NCBI GenBank assembly: GCA_013396915.1
Contig: VWZL01000463.1
Location: 62,001-126,000, forward strand
Length of the DNA: 64,000 bases
Direction of reading: 5' to 3'
DNA from: Stercorarius parasiticus
Lineage: Eukaryota; Chordata; Aves; Charadriiformes; Stercorariidae
A program made the translations under genes and the position numbers. Below are positions 12,908 to 24,800 of the stretch, piece by piece. The notes under the pieces are model-generated. The model had not been told where the DNA came from. It worked only from the letters and a program-made list of their open reading frames with translations, and searched no databases. How positions within the stretch are numbered: the first letter of the stretch is position 1; every line of letters begins with the position of its first letter.

Positions 12908-13158
12908 GGTAATGGCCTCGAACTGAAAGAGGGGAGACTTAGATTGGGTATCAGGAAGAAATTCTTTGCTTGAGGGTGGTGAGCCCCTGGCCCAGGTTGC
13001 CCAGAGAAGCTGTGGCTGCCCCATCCCTGGAGGGGTTCAAGGCCAGGTTGGCCGGGGCTTGGAGCAACCTGGGCTGGTGGGAGGTGTCCCTGCCCAGGGC
13101 AGGGGGTTGGAACAAGATGATCTTTAAGGTCCCTTACAATCTGAACCATTCTATGATT
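12587..13158 (+). mobile_element. CR1 LINE, 5'-truncated, about 570 bp
   Basis: A plus-strand CR1 copy carrying the last ~106 codons of ORF2, the 3' untranslated region and the tail (ACCATTCTATGATTTC). It is 5'-truncated, as is normal for CR1. Diagnostic stretches include the AGGAAGAAATTCTTTGC block, GCCCAGAGAAGCTGTGG and GATGATCTTTAAGGTCCC. It is nearly identical over most of its length to the inverted copy at 14820-15237, so both belong to the same, relatively young subfamily. Confidence 0.96.
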
Positions 13159-14819
13159 TCAATTCCCTCCATATCAACGTCATTTTTCCCAGTGCAGAGT
13201 TAGTGTCAGGTTAAATTCATTACCGTCCATGAGATGCTCAGATACTACTCATAGCCTAACGAGTTCCGAGGTGTAGTGGAACAGTGCAGAACAAAAAGCA
13301 GATGGTGGGGATGAAGAGAGAGGCTCAGCAATATTATTGTATTTAATTTCTAAGCAGTTTAATGATATAGGCCAGGTACCACTAAGAAATACTCCCAGAA
13401 GATATTGTATGCTACTTTGCAGTGTGTGCAGGACCGGGTTGCTTCGTTTCTAGCTATTTGGTAGGAATTATAATTGCCTTTTTAAGGCAAGCTTTGGGTT
13501 CGTGAGTCAGAAGCACATTTCATGGCGAATACTTTTAGGCCTTTCATCAATCATGCTCCTCTCAAGATAAAGGATTTGCAAGCAAATTGTCCCATGACTT
13601 GTTATTAAATTGCACTCTTGAACATTTTGTCAGTGACTAGGAAGGAGAGGGGGGTCTTCGAAACATTGTTAATTAAATAAATTTAGATGAAGTGTTAAAC
13701 AATTTTGGTGTTTCTTGACAATTACGTTTTTTTTTAAGCAGTTCATTATGTGTTACCCAAAGGTCTTTTAACCAGCACGTTAACCGTTAACCTCACGGAC
13801 TATCCCAGTGCACGGGCTGTGTGAAAGCCGAAGGATCGTGTTCACTGCATTTACTAACCCTGGAGTCAGATCGTTTTAGGCAAATACACCACTTTTTTAG
13901 TTGGGTTTTTGACCCCAAAGTTCATACTGCATAGTGCTAACATGCTGGAATATCCCTATTGCACAACTACTACTAATTTGTTTTGTGTGAGGAGCAATGT
14001 GGCACATGTGATTTACCACTTTTAAGTACTAGACTCTTACAAAATCCAGAGTACCTGGATGTACAGTTCTGACTTTGGGGAAAATTGTTCCAAATACGAA
14101 TACGATCATTGCAGTTTACATGCATCACTTAGGCAGGCAGGAACACTAGTGCCATGTATGTTATTAGGTGGTGCCTCTCTGGAAAGGGACATCCTTGTTT
14201 TGAGAAGCCCTGGATGGCAGATGAATAAACTCAATATCCAGTTGTGAGCTGCCTGATGGAGGTATGCACTGACCCCTCATCCAGGCAAGCACACCTGCTC
14301 ACACATTTGTCATGCTGTGTGAAGGATGAGGTGTTCAATTAAAGGGACCAGAGATGTATAGGACAGAAAGGGGTATATTGTCACTGGTTCCAAGTAATGG
14401 ATTGAATACTTAGCTTCAGTTTTTCTTGAATTTTTAATAGGTACCTGGCAGAATATTGGCTAGGCTCCGCTGAAAAGCAGAATCCTACTGAATGCATCTC
14501 TCCAGACTCCTGTGCTGTGTGTCTGTCAGGTTTTGAACGCTCTCCCGCGTTGTTTTGCAGAGAACCGAAAGCTTGGGGTAGCTGCCTGAGCTAATATTGT
14601 GACACCGCGCTGTTGTAACCTGCCACATGCAGCATTCCGCGAATACGTGCGTTTAGCAGTTTCCCCTTCTTCCATCTTCCACTGAGCTTGGTCCAGAAAG
14701 AGCACAACATCCAAAGCAAACAAGCTGTCAGGAGCGTGCTGTTTCTGTGAAAGCTGAAACCAACTGTGCAAGGAGGAAATGCGGGAACCGCTTTGGGTGA
14801 GCTAGAACTCATTCATTTT
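13159..14819. other. single-copy spacer between two inverted CR1 copies
   Basis: No gene seen. TGCCTT-TTT-AAGGCA near 13476-13490 is a small hairpin. GTTAACCGTTAACC near 13780-13793 holds two adjacent GTTAAC cores resembling HNF1 half-sites. Short open frames at 14059-14247 and 14526-14812 have no recognisable content. Confidence 0.55.
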
Positions 14820-15237
14820 CATAGAATCAGAGAACAGTTAGAGTTGGAAGGGACCTTAAAGATCATCCAGTTCCAACGCCCCTGCCCTGGGCAGGGACAC
14901 CTCCCACCAGCCCAGGTTGCTCCAAGCCCCGGCCAACCTGGCGTTGAACCCCTTCAGGGATGGGGCAGCCACAGCTTCTCTGGGCAACCTGGGCCAGGGG
15001 CTCACCGCCCTCACAGTAAAGAATTTCTTCCTGATATCCAATCTAAATCTCCCCTCTTTCAGTTTGAAGCCATTACCCTATGTTCTATCATTAGACTCCC
15101 TGATCAAGAGTCCCTCCCCATCTCTCCTGTAGGCCCCCTTCAGGTACTGGAAGGCCACTATAAGGTCTCCTCTGAACCCCCCCAACTCTCTCAGCCTGTC
15201 CTCATAGCAGAGGTGCTCCAGCCCTCTGATCATTTGA
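14820..15237 (-). mobile_element. CR1 LINE, 5'-truncated, inverted partner
   Basis: A minus-strand CR1 copy ending (at its 3' end) in CTGATTCTATG near 14820. By eye it matches the copy at 12587-13158 at most positions but lacks 21 bp within ORF2. The opposite orientations only 1.7 kb apart make the two a long inverted repeat. A plus-strand open frame of 165 codons that spans it (14766-15263) is antisense CR1 and not a gene. Confidence 0.95.
15078..15233 (-). pseudogene. CR1 ORF2 C-terminal remnant with in-frame deletion
   Basis: Fifty-one codons and a stop at 15078-15080, the same stop as in the copy at 12907. Seven codons are missing after RLRELG relative to that copy, and the frame continues intact into DLIVAFQYLKG and the shared end. 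The in-frame loss could be an inherited subfamily variant or a later deletion. It is non-functional because nearly all of ORF2 is absent. Confidence 0.88.
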
Positions 15238-18200
15238 TCATTTTGCTCCTAAAAGTACCGTGAACAGTTTGGCTCATGGTCTAAACCATCCCTCTGTGGG
15301 TACCCACGCGACCGCCTTCCCTGCAGTACCTCATACTGGTTGGCATGGTCCCCCCATCTCTCCGCTGAAGTTCAGTCATCCCAAAGCGAGATCGGCATGT
15401 CTGAGAGTTAAAGAAAACTGATGGGTTTTTAGGCACGAAGGGGAATGAGGTTTTGTCACAGGGAAACCTGAGCCAGCTCCTTAGAAATCAGACAAAATTT
15501 GCATTGAACCAAGGCAGGATGTTTCAGTGACACGTGAATTTTAATCTCAAGTGAGAAGAGAGTCAAGGGCTTTCGGATTCATATCAAAAAGGCAAACAGA
15601 CTGTTACATAATGATTTCTCCTCCCATTAAGAAAACATTGCTTTAAATATGAGGGTTCTTTAATGACTATGTTCGATTGCTTGAGAGAACCTGTGCATAA
15701 TGAAATCTTAATACACAGTATGAATGGTTCTGTTATCATATCATTTCCAATTTGTAATTAAGCACCTTTAAAAAAAAAAACCTGCTCACAATTAAAGTGT
15801 CAGTGCTTTCTTGAATAGTCTTAATTTCAGTAAGCTTTTGATGCTTTATTCATGGAGAATATTGAAAGGCACTTAGTCATCTGTGAAAATATATGCATGG
15901 TATATAAGGCCGGAGTCAAAAGGATGGGTGAGGAATAGCAAGCAAGGTTCCAGTTCTCGTAGAAGAAGAGATTTAACAATTTTCAAGAGTTACTTCAAAA
16001 GCAGCAAAATACGTGTATGTTAATACAATTTCAGATAATTATCTTCCATTAGCTAATTTGGGGCTTGGTAATTAGATGGCTGAAATCTCCAAAACCCTGC
16101 ACATGTTTTATGTGGGCCAACCTTATCAGCAAATTATTTTTATATGCCTTTTCTTTGTGCCAAGTCAAGTATTCTCTTTCTCCTCCAAGGAACCTGGCTG
16201 TCTGCTTTGGCTTTTTTCTAGGTGTGGGTTTGTGGGTTTTTTTTTCTGTATTTTTAGTTCATTCTTACATAAATGTTAAACAGATGCTGATTTGAATGGT
16301 AGTCTGGTATATTAATTACTGCACGTAATGAATCTCAGAAAATGTAATAAAGGACTAATTGGTGTCAATAAAAGTAACACTGACAAATGCCGCCTTCTAT
16401 AATGCAAGCAATGTTCGTTATCGCATAAGCAAGAGAAAATCCACCTCCCGTGGGGAATACTCTGCCATTTGATTTGTTTCTGGAAGAAAGGCTGGATGCT
16501 AAATAAGACAGTGAACATATGAAGTGCAGGTGTTCGTCAGCCTTGTTGGCTGTTTGTGTTTGGTTTTATTGATTTCTGCCCAGGAGTATTTGTTTTAAGC
16601 TCGGGAGAATTTGAGCTGTGACGGTGTGATATTGAAATTAAAGGTGATGGCACCTTGGCTATTTTCTTTCTTTCCTGCTGTAGAAGAAATGTATCCTGGG
16701 GTGGTGTCCTGGTTCACGTTCCCTAGACAGACACAATGCTCAGGGCATTCCCATGGCCTCCAGAGATGCTGGATGTGTTCAGGCACACCAGGCGCTCAAC
16801 CTAAACCCAAGGGTGGTCTGGAGTGTTGCCTGGCCCTCCTCACCTGCCCAGGGGGAGCCTTCCTGCTGACTTTCCTAGGTTCGATTTCAAATTATGTGAA
16901 AAGGGATAAACTTGATGGCTGGTGCCACGAGATGCCAAGAGCTCGCCTCCTGGTGAAGTCACCACGTTCAATGGAAATGGCTCATCAGGCAACTGTTGTA
17001 ATTTTGTATCATACCGTTCTCTTTCTCCAAAGCTCAGGGCTTCTGTCAAGCATGGGGAAGGCAGAAATGGCCTAGAAGGAGGTGCCAAGAGTGAGGAAAG
17101 GAGGAAAAAACATAGCTTTTTGAGGACGCTGCTTTCCTCTTTCCCACACTCCGAATCCTCTTGTGTTGACATGTTCTATTCTCATTACTTTGCCAAAAAG
17201 TCTTTTCTCCAAATGTATTTATTAGCACCCAGCTGCCTAGGCTTTCTTACACCAGTCTCTTTTGCTCATCAGGCTCTTGTCATGGGATTTGCTAATAGCT
17301 TAAGCATGAGTTATCAAGGTCAATGTAAAAATAATGTTGCGCTCCAAAGTGGAATTTCTTGTTTTTCCTAGCGGCACTAATAAAGGCTCAGTTACAATAA
17401 CACTGCCTTATCTGCCTTTTGCTGGCATTATATATTTCACAGTTTAGGGTAATGTTTTTGACATGTTATTTCCTTTACTTAAGGCTCTCTGGGTAAATTT
17501 CTTTTTTGTTCCATTTTCAACAAGTTTCTCTTGATTCATTAGCCCTGATGCCCATCCCTTCTCTGCTCCTCGGTCCTTAAGCCCATTTCCACTGCACCCT
17601 TCTGTTTGCTCACCTGCTCCTGCCCTTAAATAAAACCCCACCACCTCGATGAGATTTCAAATGAGATTTGCAAAGAAACAGAGCATTGGAGACATGCAGG
17701 AAAGCTCTGGGTGCGAAGAGTGAATTTAGGAAGCTGGGTGGTTTACTCTTTATCCGCCAACCTAATTTAAATGTCAACATTAATCAAATTTTCCCTAAAA
17801 CTAATCCAAAGCTTACTCAAAACTTGGGGGTTATATGGTTCTTTCTTTCTTTTGCCTTTTCTTCTCTATCATCTTCTCTTCCTCTTTCCTTCTCCGCCCA
17901 CCCTATCCCTGCTAGTGGAAGTCTAAAGCTCTCAAACAGCCTTATTTCAGGTTCGTGGGTTCCCCTACTGTCCATTAGACAGAAATTCACAGCACTTCCA
18001 TTCCCACCTTCTGCCACCGACCTGCTCTATAACTTCCCCTTTACTACTTCTGCTTAATTATAGCTGTGATGGATTCAGGGCAGAGATGGTCCCATGGGAT
18101 GTGTCTGTACCACACCAGGGATCCGGAGCTGTGGTTGAAATTTTTATTGCTTTCGGTAATTTGTATCCAAGTAGTAATTGGCTGAGGAATGGAGATTGGG

Positions 18201-18639
18201 AACAGGTTTAAAAAAAAGAAAATTCATACGCTTAGTCCTTTCTTTTTTTTTTTTTTTGTTCTCTCCTGGAACAGTTTTCCAAAAGAAATATGTACTTGCA
18301 CTTAAATAAGGACCCATTCTTGTGTGTGTGCAGATATTTATTTTTTTTTTAGATTTTCATATTCATACCCTTGCTCAATGACGCAGATAACTAATTTAGC
18401 AAAAAGCATAATATCCAGAAATGGTTATTTAGTATCCTTACATATGTGCAAAATGCTCAGTCTTTAGGTCTCTAATTCTGTCTGTAGCCTTTAGCTACAG
18501 AAGTATTATTAATAAGCTCCGTGTTGTGTATCTGCAGCTGTTCCAGGATCTCTTTTCATGGGGAGTTATACAGCATACTAAATTTTCATGCAAGCAGTCT
18601 CTCCACCGCAAAGGTATAAAATCAGAAAACTTGGATAAA
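15238..18639. other. gene-free single-copy DNA
   Basis: No gene or dispersed repeat recognised. 15600-15910 and 16020-16090 are AT-rich with many TAAT/ATTA cores. 16690-16870 is GC-richer but shows no CpG island or exon. 17838-17900 is a polypyrimidine tract (plus strand) and 18243-18257 a T run. The longest open frame, 16611-17075 (154 codons), overlaps others of similar length on both strands and has no domain. Confidence 0.55.
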
Positions 18640-18985
18640 TCCACCAAGGCAACTGAAGGAATATGGTTATTTTAGGCAATAACTTTAATAGAATGGGCAT
18701 ATACAGAGCAATAAATGTCCCCTCAACTTTACAAAGAGCCTGGCAAGGGTCACAGCACAAGGTGTTTATTACTGTAAGAGTCATTAGTGCTGAAAAGACA
18801 GATTTCAAGGCATTTGGATTGTCACTATCAAATGTCATCTTTGATATAAAAATGTAAATTTCACAAGTAGCTGTCGACTCTTTGTTATAATTTAATTATC
18901 AGAACAAGCGCTTTTTCATCTCGTGAATGCTGCTCTCAGCAAATTGAAAAGGGAGGCAATTAGCAACTGCCGGTTTCCCAACTAT
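18640..18985. promoter_or_regulatory. candidate conserved noncoding element
   Basis: Low-CpG, AT-rich single-copy block with closely spaced homeodomain-like cores (TTATTACTG, ATAATTTAATTATC), a CATTTGGAT-type motif and no simple repeats. It resembles vertebrate developmental enhancers in texture. Nothing in the sequence itself proves conservation. Confidence 0.22.
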
Positions 18986-19522
18986 ATGGGACTGTTGCAG
19001 CTTCTTGTTGTTTTAACAGGTACTTGAAGTGATGCTCCCTTATGGGATCAGCCTAAAAATCTACATGGTACTGGAGTTCTTCCACTTCAGGCTTAACCAC
19101 TGACTTAGTGACTTGCCCAGCCTTGTAAATTATGGGCAGCATTGGAAAGTAAGAGGCAAAAATAGGTACAGGAGGGACTTCGACTTGTTTACAAAATCAG
19201 CCTGAGAGCATCCTGTGGACTCAGGGCTCGGTTCAGCTTTGTAACTCTGAGCGGGCTGGAGTTATTCTTCACTTTGGCAGAGGTTCTTCTTCTGCCTCCA
19301 TATAAAACCTGGGTGCATCAAGGATTTCAGAAAGCTTCTGTGAAACTTGCTTTGATCCGTTTTCAGAGCCAGCTACTTCATCGAGGCTCCTAATCCGCGT
19401 CTTTATCACATCTTTTAAATCTTGGGGCTACTTCTCAGTCATTCACTTCTTGACTCGTATTTCCCAGGTAGGGAAATAATTAAGAATTGACTTTAGAACC
19501 AGGAAACATGTAACTACTCATT

Positions 19523-19538
19523 AAATAAATAAATAAAA
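19523..19538. repeat. AAAT microsatellite
   Basis: About four AAAT units in tandem. Confidence 0.75.
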
Positions 19539-20256
19539 TGCATGTTATTGAACCCAATCATGCAGGTGAGGCTTGTCAAGGATTAGCAATGTAACTGATT
19601 TGTAGCCTGAATTCTGTCACTAGCTTTATAGAACCAACCACTTTATGAACAAAGTAATTGACTCCTGTGTGACAATTATGCCTTGTAATAGGTAGCTTTT
19701 TATAGTGCGTATACATTATTTCATCAAATGCGGGGTTTGCATTTTAAAGGCAAAATTCCGCTTTAATTAACTCCAGCAGTAAAAACTGAAAGTCCCCATT
19801 CTCTGAGATTAAAAACACCACCAAAGAAAACCCCCAGACCCTCAGAACCTACCCACTGCACAACAGGAAACCTGGGTCAGTTCAGTCGATTCATCTGCAC
19901 AGCGTTATGTTATCCGACACTTTCCAACAGAAATAAGAAAATAGCGCCTATTTAATATTAGAGTATAGCTATAGCCGCCCTTTTTCTCATTTTCTTTTTT
20001 TACTCACTTGCAAGAGCCAAAGGGTGATGCTCGATGTTTACAGGATCAAAGTCTGATGTGCTCTTGCTAATACAGTCTTAAGATTCAGTGATTTAAAGCG
20101 CGGAGAGGTTTCTGAAGCTCAAGTATTTGTCAGGTAGGTATATGAGGAAGAAGAAAATCTCTTATAATTTGTATTTGTGTTTCTCTGACATATGCAGTAG
20201 ATTATGCTGACTGAATGGTTTACAGAAATGAAGCCAAATAATTGGCAATAAAAGTG

Positions 20257-20276
20257 TTACGCACAGAAGTGCGTAA
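20257..20276. promoter_or_regulatory. palindromic TTACGCAC element
   Basis: TTACGCAC and its exact reverse complement GTGCGTAA are separated by AGAA. Each arm contains TTACGCA, close to the half-sites of C/EBP and PAR-bZIP factors. It carries two CpGs in CpG-poor DNA. It may be a paired binding site or a small hairpin; either is inference from the motif. Confidence 0.3.
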
Positions 20277-23200
20277 GTGGCACCTGGCAGAAGCTGACTG
20301 ACAAAGCATAATAAATACTTGACATGCCCTGTAAATATGTGACACTTGGTCAAAATCAGTTTGAGTCGCAAAGCACCTAGGGCATAATAAAATTTAATAG
20401 CACCATTTCAATTTCACCCATTTGCTTATGATGTTTTATTATTGGGATCCTTCAGCTATAGATTTTTGAGCTCTAAATTCACAATTTAAAGCACAGGGCT
20501 TCGAAAAGTATCAAAGGGCTGACTCCCTTAGATGTGAAAGATAGATTTAATCTCCCAGTATTTCTAATTTTCCATCCTTTTGGCACAGCTACAACTTGTG
20601 ATGAAAGCTTTCCAATGAATCAGCGTCCCCTGGAATGGAAGGAAAAGTTGTTAATGCTGCAGCCGCGTTTGAGCATTGTATGAAATACTGAGCAGGGTGT
20701 GCAAGTGAAAGGGAGAAAAACAAAACAGAGGGCACCCAGCAAGGCAAGAAACGGAGAGGACAAACCTAAAGGGGAGGGACCGTTGTTTTGTTGCATTGCA
20801 CTAGATGAAAGTTGGGGGAAACCAGTGATTTGTGCAGTATGATCGGTGATCAAACAAAGCAGCAATAGCTGATTTTGTAGTAACTTGCTTTCAGGAAAAG
20901 GTTCCTTAGCCCTCATCGTTAAGGTTGATACAGGTCATATGGTAGTTCTTTAGAGGAGGGGAATGCTGTGATTAATCAGCTGCTGCTCTCCCGGAGAAAG
21001 CTGCAATCAGCTCCCAGGGCAGAGAGATGCTTGGGGAAGCTCTTGCAGGAACAGCGGGGGGAAAGCGCGGTTGAGAAAATAGAAATCAAGAAGCAGGAGC
21101 TGCTTTAACTTTTTTGAGCGGAAAGTTGATTGATGTTGAAACAATAAATGCACCCCTGGAGCCAGGGACTGAAATACAGATATCGATGTGCTGCTCTGTA
21201 GATAAAATAGCTTATGAGGGGAAAAGCGTAGGCTGCAGCGATTCTAGTGCCATCTAAGTGTTGCTCTGCAACAAAATTCTTGTTTATTTTTGGAGGTCTC
21301 TCAAACTGTAAGAAAATATTCCCCGTAAGTCTGTCTGCCATATGCATGCGAACAGGTTCCACAGAGTAACAAGAGCGCTGTCTTAAATCTTATGCTGGCT
21401 CCTTTTGGATTAATTTTGAATGTCTTTTCCCATTGCTTTCTTCAGTTAAGTAGTTACTGCTGTAAAACATGAACCATGCTCCCCGTCCTGGGTGGCTTAT
21501 TTTGGGAGGTTTGCAATAAAGCGCAGGTAATGTTGAGAAGGACAGTTTCAAAGGTATGTACGGTTCGTATCCCATTTCAAATGTCTAGAGGCCTGTTTCA
21601 TCTGAAAATGAGTGTGAAGGCAGGCAGGAGTCCCACATACGGACTTCACCTGGAAGGATCACAAATCTAACACAGCATTTGTTAGTGGCCTAGAGGGAAA
21701 CTTTGCTTGCTTGCTTTTAGCAGTGCAGTTATTCTCCTCCTCTTCTGGGTCGATTATTCATACAGTAATAATAAAAATCTTTAGATTAGCAGTGAAAATA
21801 AGTAGGAGGAAAATCTGATATACAGGCTGGTCGCAACGCCAGGGTAGTGCTGAAGCTAGTAGAATATTATAGGGACAGAAGCCGGCTCAATGCTATTTAA
21901 TTTGAACTCATAAAAGCTGGCTGGTTATTCTGGGCGTGCGTGGTATCCCTGCACAATTAGATATATGTTTGCCCTTGCTCTGTTTGTGAAATAGCCAAGT
22001 GAGGTTTAAATTCTTTCTGCCACAGCAGCTTGTTGCCGATGTAACTAAGCCTGAATTCAAGGAATAGTCTTTAATGAAGTTCATGGACCTGATTATTTTT
22101 AGTTGATCGTTCGGAGCTTTGTCCCAGTTCAGTTCCCAGGGGACGGTTGTCCAAGTTACAATACCTGCCATTACAGTTGGCACTAATTGGGCCCCTTGTC
22201 GCAGTCGTAACACGATTTCCGATAATTCAGTGCCCTGGGCATTTGAACCCCTCTCTAGGCAAATGCTCATTAGCCTCCAATGGTATTTGCCCTGAGAGTA
22301 GAGACTCATTTGGCAGAGAAACTTAGATGAATGGCTAAGTAGTGCAGTGGAAAGCAATGAGAGGTATTTGTGTAATCTCCCTCCTCGGAAAGCTAAATGA
22401 CAGTGGCACCGCCTTTAACGACATTTCTACAAATATTGAGCTTGTGTGTCAACATGAAGGGCCATTTTCCTGGCAATATCTCAGCTCTTTTGCTGCTGTT
22501 CGTTACGAAGCAGCTGGGAATCTGTATGATCAGGGAAGCTGTTGGTGTAACATGATGATCATTTCTCTTCCATCATCCAGTCTCACCCTCTTCCCCTTTC
22601 CCAGAGGCAGGAGAACCTGGTCCCCTCCTCACTGCTCAGCCCTTGGGGCCATGATGAAGTTCTCGGCAGCATTTTGGCCGAGTCTGGAGGTCCACCTAAG
22701 GCTGATCTTCAAGGGCGATCAAGCCTGGATGCTACCAGGATGTGCATACTAATTAGCTAAAGGATAGTCTGCATAGAGGTTTTCTGTCTATACCTGAAGC
22801 TGAACACTTCAGATCTAGGTTTGTTCTATTTTGTGCTATTTTCTTATTATCCCTCAAGCAGCTTTTGCAGGCTCTACCATGCAGAAAAGCAAGTCAATAA
22901 GGGCTAAGTTTGGCAATTTGTTTTCAGTGCATGCAGAATTAAGCACATGCTGTGTTGTGTGGTGAAATCTTGTCCTCATTCAAAGCAGTGGAATTACAAC
23001 AGTGGACATGAATATGATGTTCCTTAGCACATTGAAGACAGGTGTGCTATCTTCTTAGTAGAAAGCCTGTAAATATTTCCCTCCAAGTTTTCATCTTCTT
23101 TCACTTTCTTTCTCAATTTTATAATTTCTCTTGATCCCTTACTTCTGTTAATTCCTGCTTACTTTATTCCAACAGATTTTTCCATATGTAGGGAAAAAAT

Positions 23201-24019
23201 TTTCTACTGCATGGCTCTCAGGTGTAAGTCAAGGGCAGATTTATTGATGTTTTCCAACTGTACGTTACATATACTTTTATTTATATTTGTGATCAAATAC
23301 TGGCCAGGTACCTGGTAACTGAAAGGATATTTAAGCAAATAAATGTCACCCTTACCTAGAAAGAGAAATAGTACTGGAAAGAGGCTAGATTTATTCAAAT
23401 TTGTGGATGATACATAGGGGATCCTCATGTTTTTTTCTTCTTTGCAGTCTGTAGACTTAAAATTGACAAAAGATATGCAAGATACTATTTGTAAAAATAA
23501 TTGGTCCATATTTCTAGGGCTTGGTGATTAATAAGTCATGAATCACATCACAGGTGGTTTTACATTACGTATTAAGTACTTACCAGCCATTTATTGCAAA
23601 CAAGTGTCAGTAATTTATAAATAGGAATGGGTGACGGGCAGGGAAATATCAGCTAACTTATTTCCAAGCGAATGAACGGTTTTGAAAAATCCCATCCCAA
23701 AAGTGATTTAATCTTTAGAGTCTATGTAATTTTCATTAAGGGAAAAGGCAGAAGTACGGGCAGATCTGCAAGCTGTCAGCATAGCTGAGTTTGTACTTCT
23801 GAATGAGATTCCCCAGGGACAGGATGTACAAGAAAGAGAAAAGGACATCAGGAGCAGTTCCTCTCCGTGCAGACAATTGATGTGGGAGGGCAGAAACAAT
23901 GAAATAATCTGTATGCGTGTAGAAAAGAAATGGAGATGAGGCATTAGTGGAGAAACCAGTGTCATCAGATTTTTTTTATGATTATTTTTTATTTATTGAG
24001 AGAATAAAATACATCTAGG

Positions 24020-24300
24020 GAGGGAAGCAGGTGGATTGGATCAAGGGGAAGAGTGGGCCAAGGGAGGAGAAGGGAGATCAGGAGGTAGGGTGAAATTACT
24101 GCAGATGCAAAGGAGAAGAGGGGAGGATATTCCCGAGACTGTGCTGGGAAGGAGGAGAAAAGCTACAGGATGGAAAGGAGAGTCCAAGGAGGAAAAACAA
24201 GTTGAGTCACTGGCAGTCAGTTTTCTTTTGGGGAAAAAAACCCCCAACCCCATGGCATGTTGCGCGCGAGAGAGACGGAGACCAGAACGGGGGAAGGTTT
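24020..24300. repeat. purine-rich tract
   Basis: The plus strand is heavily biased to A and G, with many AGGAGAAGGGAG-like stretches and several GGG runs, ending in a GCGCGCGAGAGAGACGG segment near 24263-24280. Tracts of this kind can form triplex DNA. An open frame at 24036-24359 (107 codons, rich in R, G, E and K) follows from the purine bias and is not evidence of a gene. Confidence 0.6.
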
Positions 24301-24601
24301 GCAGAGCAACTGACAGTGTGACTGCTCTCAGTAATCTATTGGAAAGTTATTTATTCTAAAGCCCCGCAGGGCAACACGGAGAAGGTTAATTAAGAGCTGT
24401 GCTAGCCACTATTCAAGGTGGAACTGTACTTTAAACAGGCTCAAGTAATACAAGCTTTGCTTTAGGAGAGCTCTCAAACTCCAACAGCTGGTTTTCTTTT
24501 TCCCCTTAGCTCTTTCCTCATTCTGTTTTCCTGTTGCTTGCTTTTCTGACTGCGCCTTCCTCCTATCCTACCTTTAAGTCTGAGCCCAATTAATACTGTG
24601 A

Positions 24602-24790
24602 TGTGTTTACAAACACAAAATCTCCTAGCCGGTTTCCCAATAATCCCACAGGGCGCCCGCTTCGTGGGCTGTGTCCGTGCTGGCACCGGGATGTCTTGCT
24701 ATGTGGTGCATTGCCATGGAGATCGGGATTGCCATGGCAACTCGCACCTTTTCGAAGGCGGCAGCGAAGGCTGAATAAAAGGAGCTTTGC
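24602..24790. promoter_or_regulatory. CpG-rich FOX/RFX motif cluster
   Basis: TGTGTTTACAAACACA at 24602-24617 is a palindrome holding the forkhead core TGTTTAC. About 95 bp on are two RFX X-box-like sites with starts 18 bp apart: ATTGCCATGGAGAT (24710-24723) and ATTGCCATGGCAAC (24728-24741). The second matches 13 of 14 positions of the palindromic X-box GTTGCCATGGCAAC. About ten CpGs lie between 24650 and 24775, far above the local density, and a weak TATA-like GAATAAAAGG follows at 24773-24782. Known biology: RFX factors bind such X-boxes at ciliary genes, often with FOXJ1. Inference: an enhancer or small promoter; no adjacent open frame looks like a gene. Confidence 0.5.
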
Positions 24791-24800
24791 AGAAGTGAAA

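Larger units (their letters stand above)
18986..24000. other. gene-free single-copy DNA
   Basis: No coding gene, RNA gene or transposon recognised. An AAAT tandem repeat lies at 19523-19538. 19590-19770 and 20200-20460 are AT-rich and enhancer-like in composition. 20257-20276 is a short perfect hairpin listed separately. Open frames at 21908-22357 and 22342-22752 (149 and 136 codons, opposite strands) have no recognisable domain. Confidence 0.55.

Noticed and set aside
14766..15263. 165-codon open frame on the plus strand
   Set aside because: It is a CR1 element read antisense; the same antisense frame content recurs with the other CR1 copies.
16800..16900. GGTTCGATTTC, resembling a tRNA B box
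   Set aside because: No A box at the right distance and no cloverleaf can be drawn upstream.
24036..24359. 107-codon frame rich in G, R, E and K
   Set aside because: Purine-rich DNA avoids stops in this frame and yields this composition automatically.
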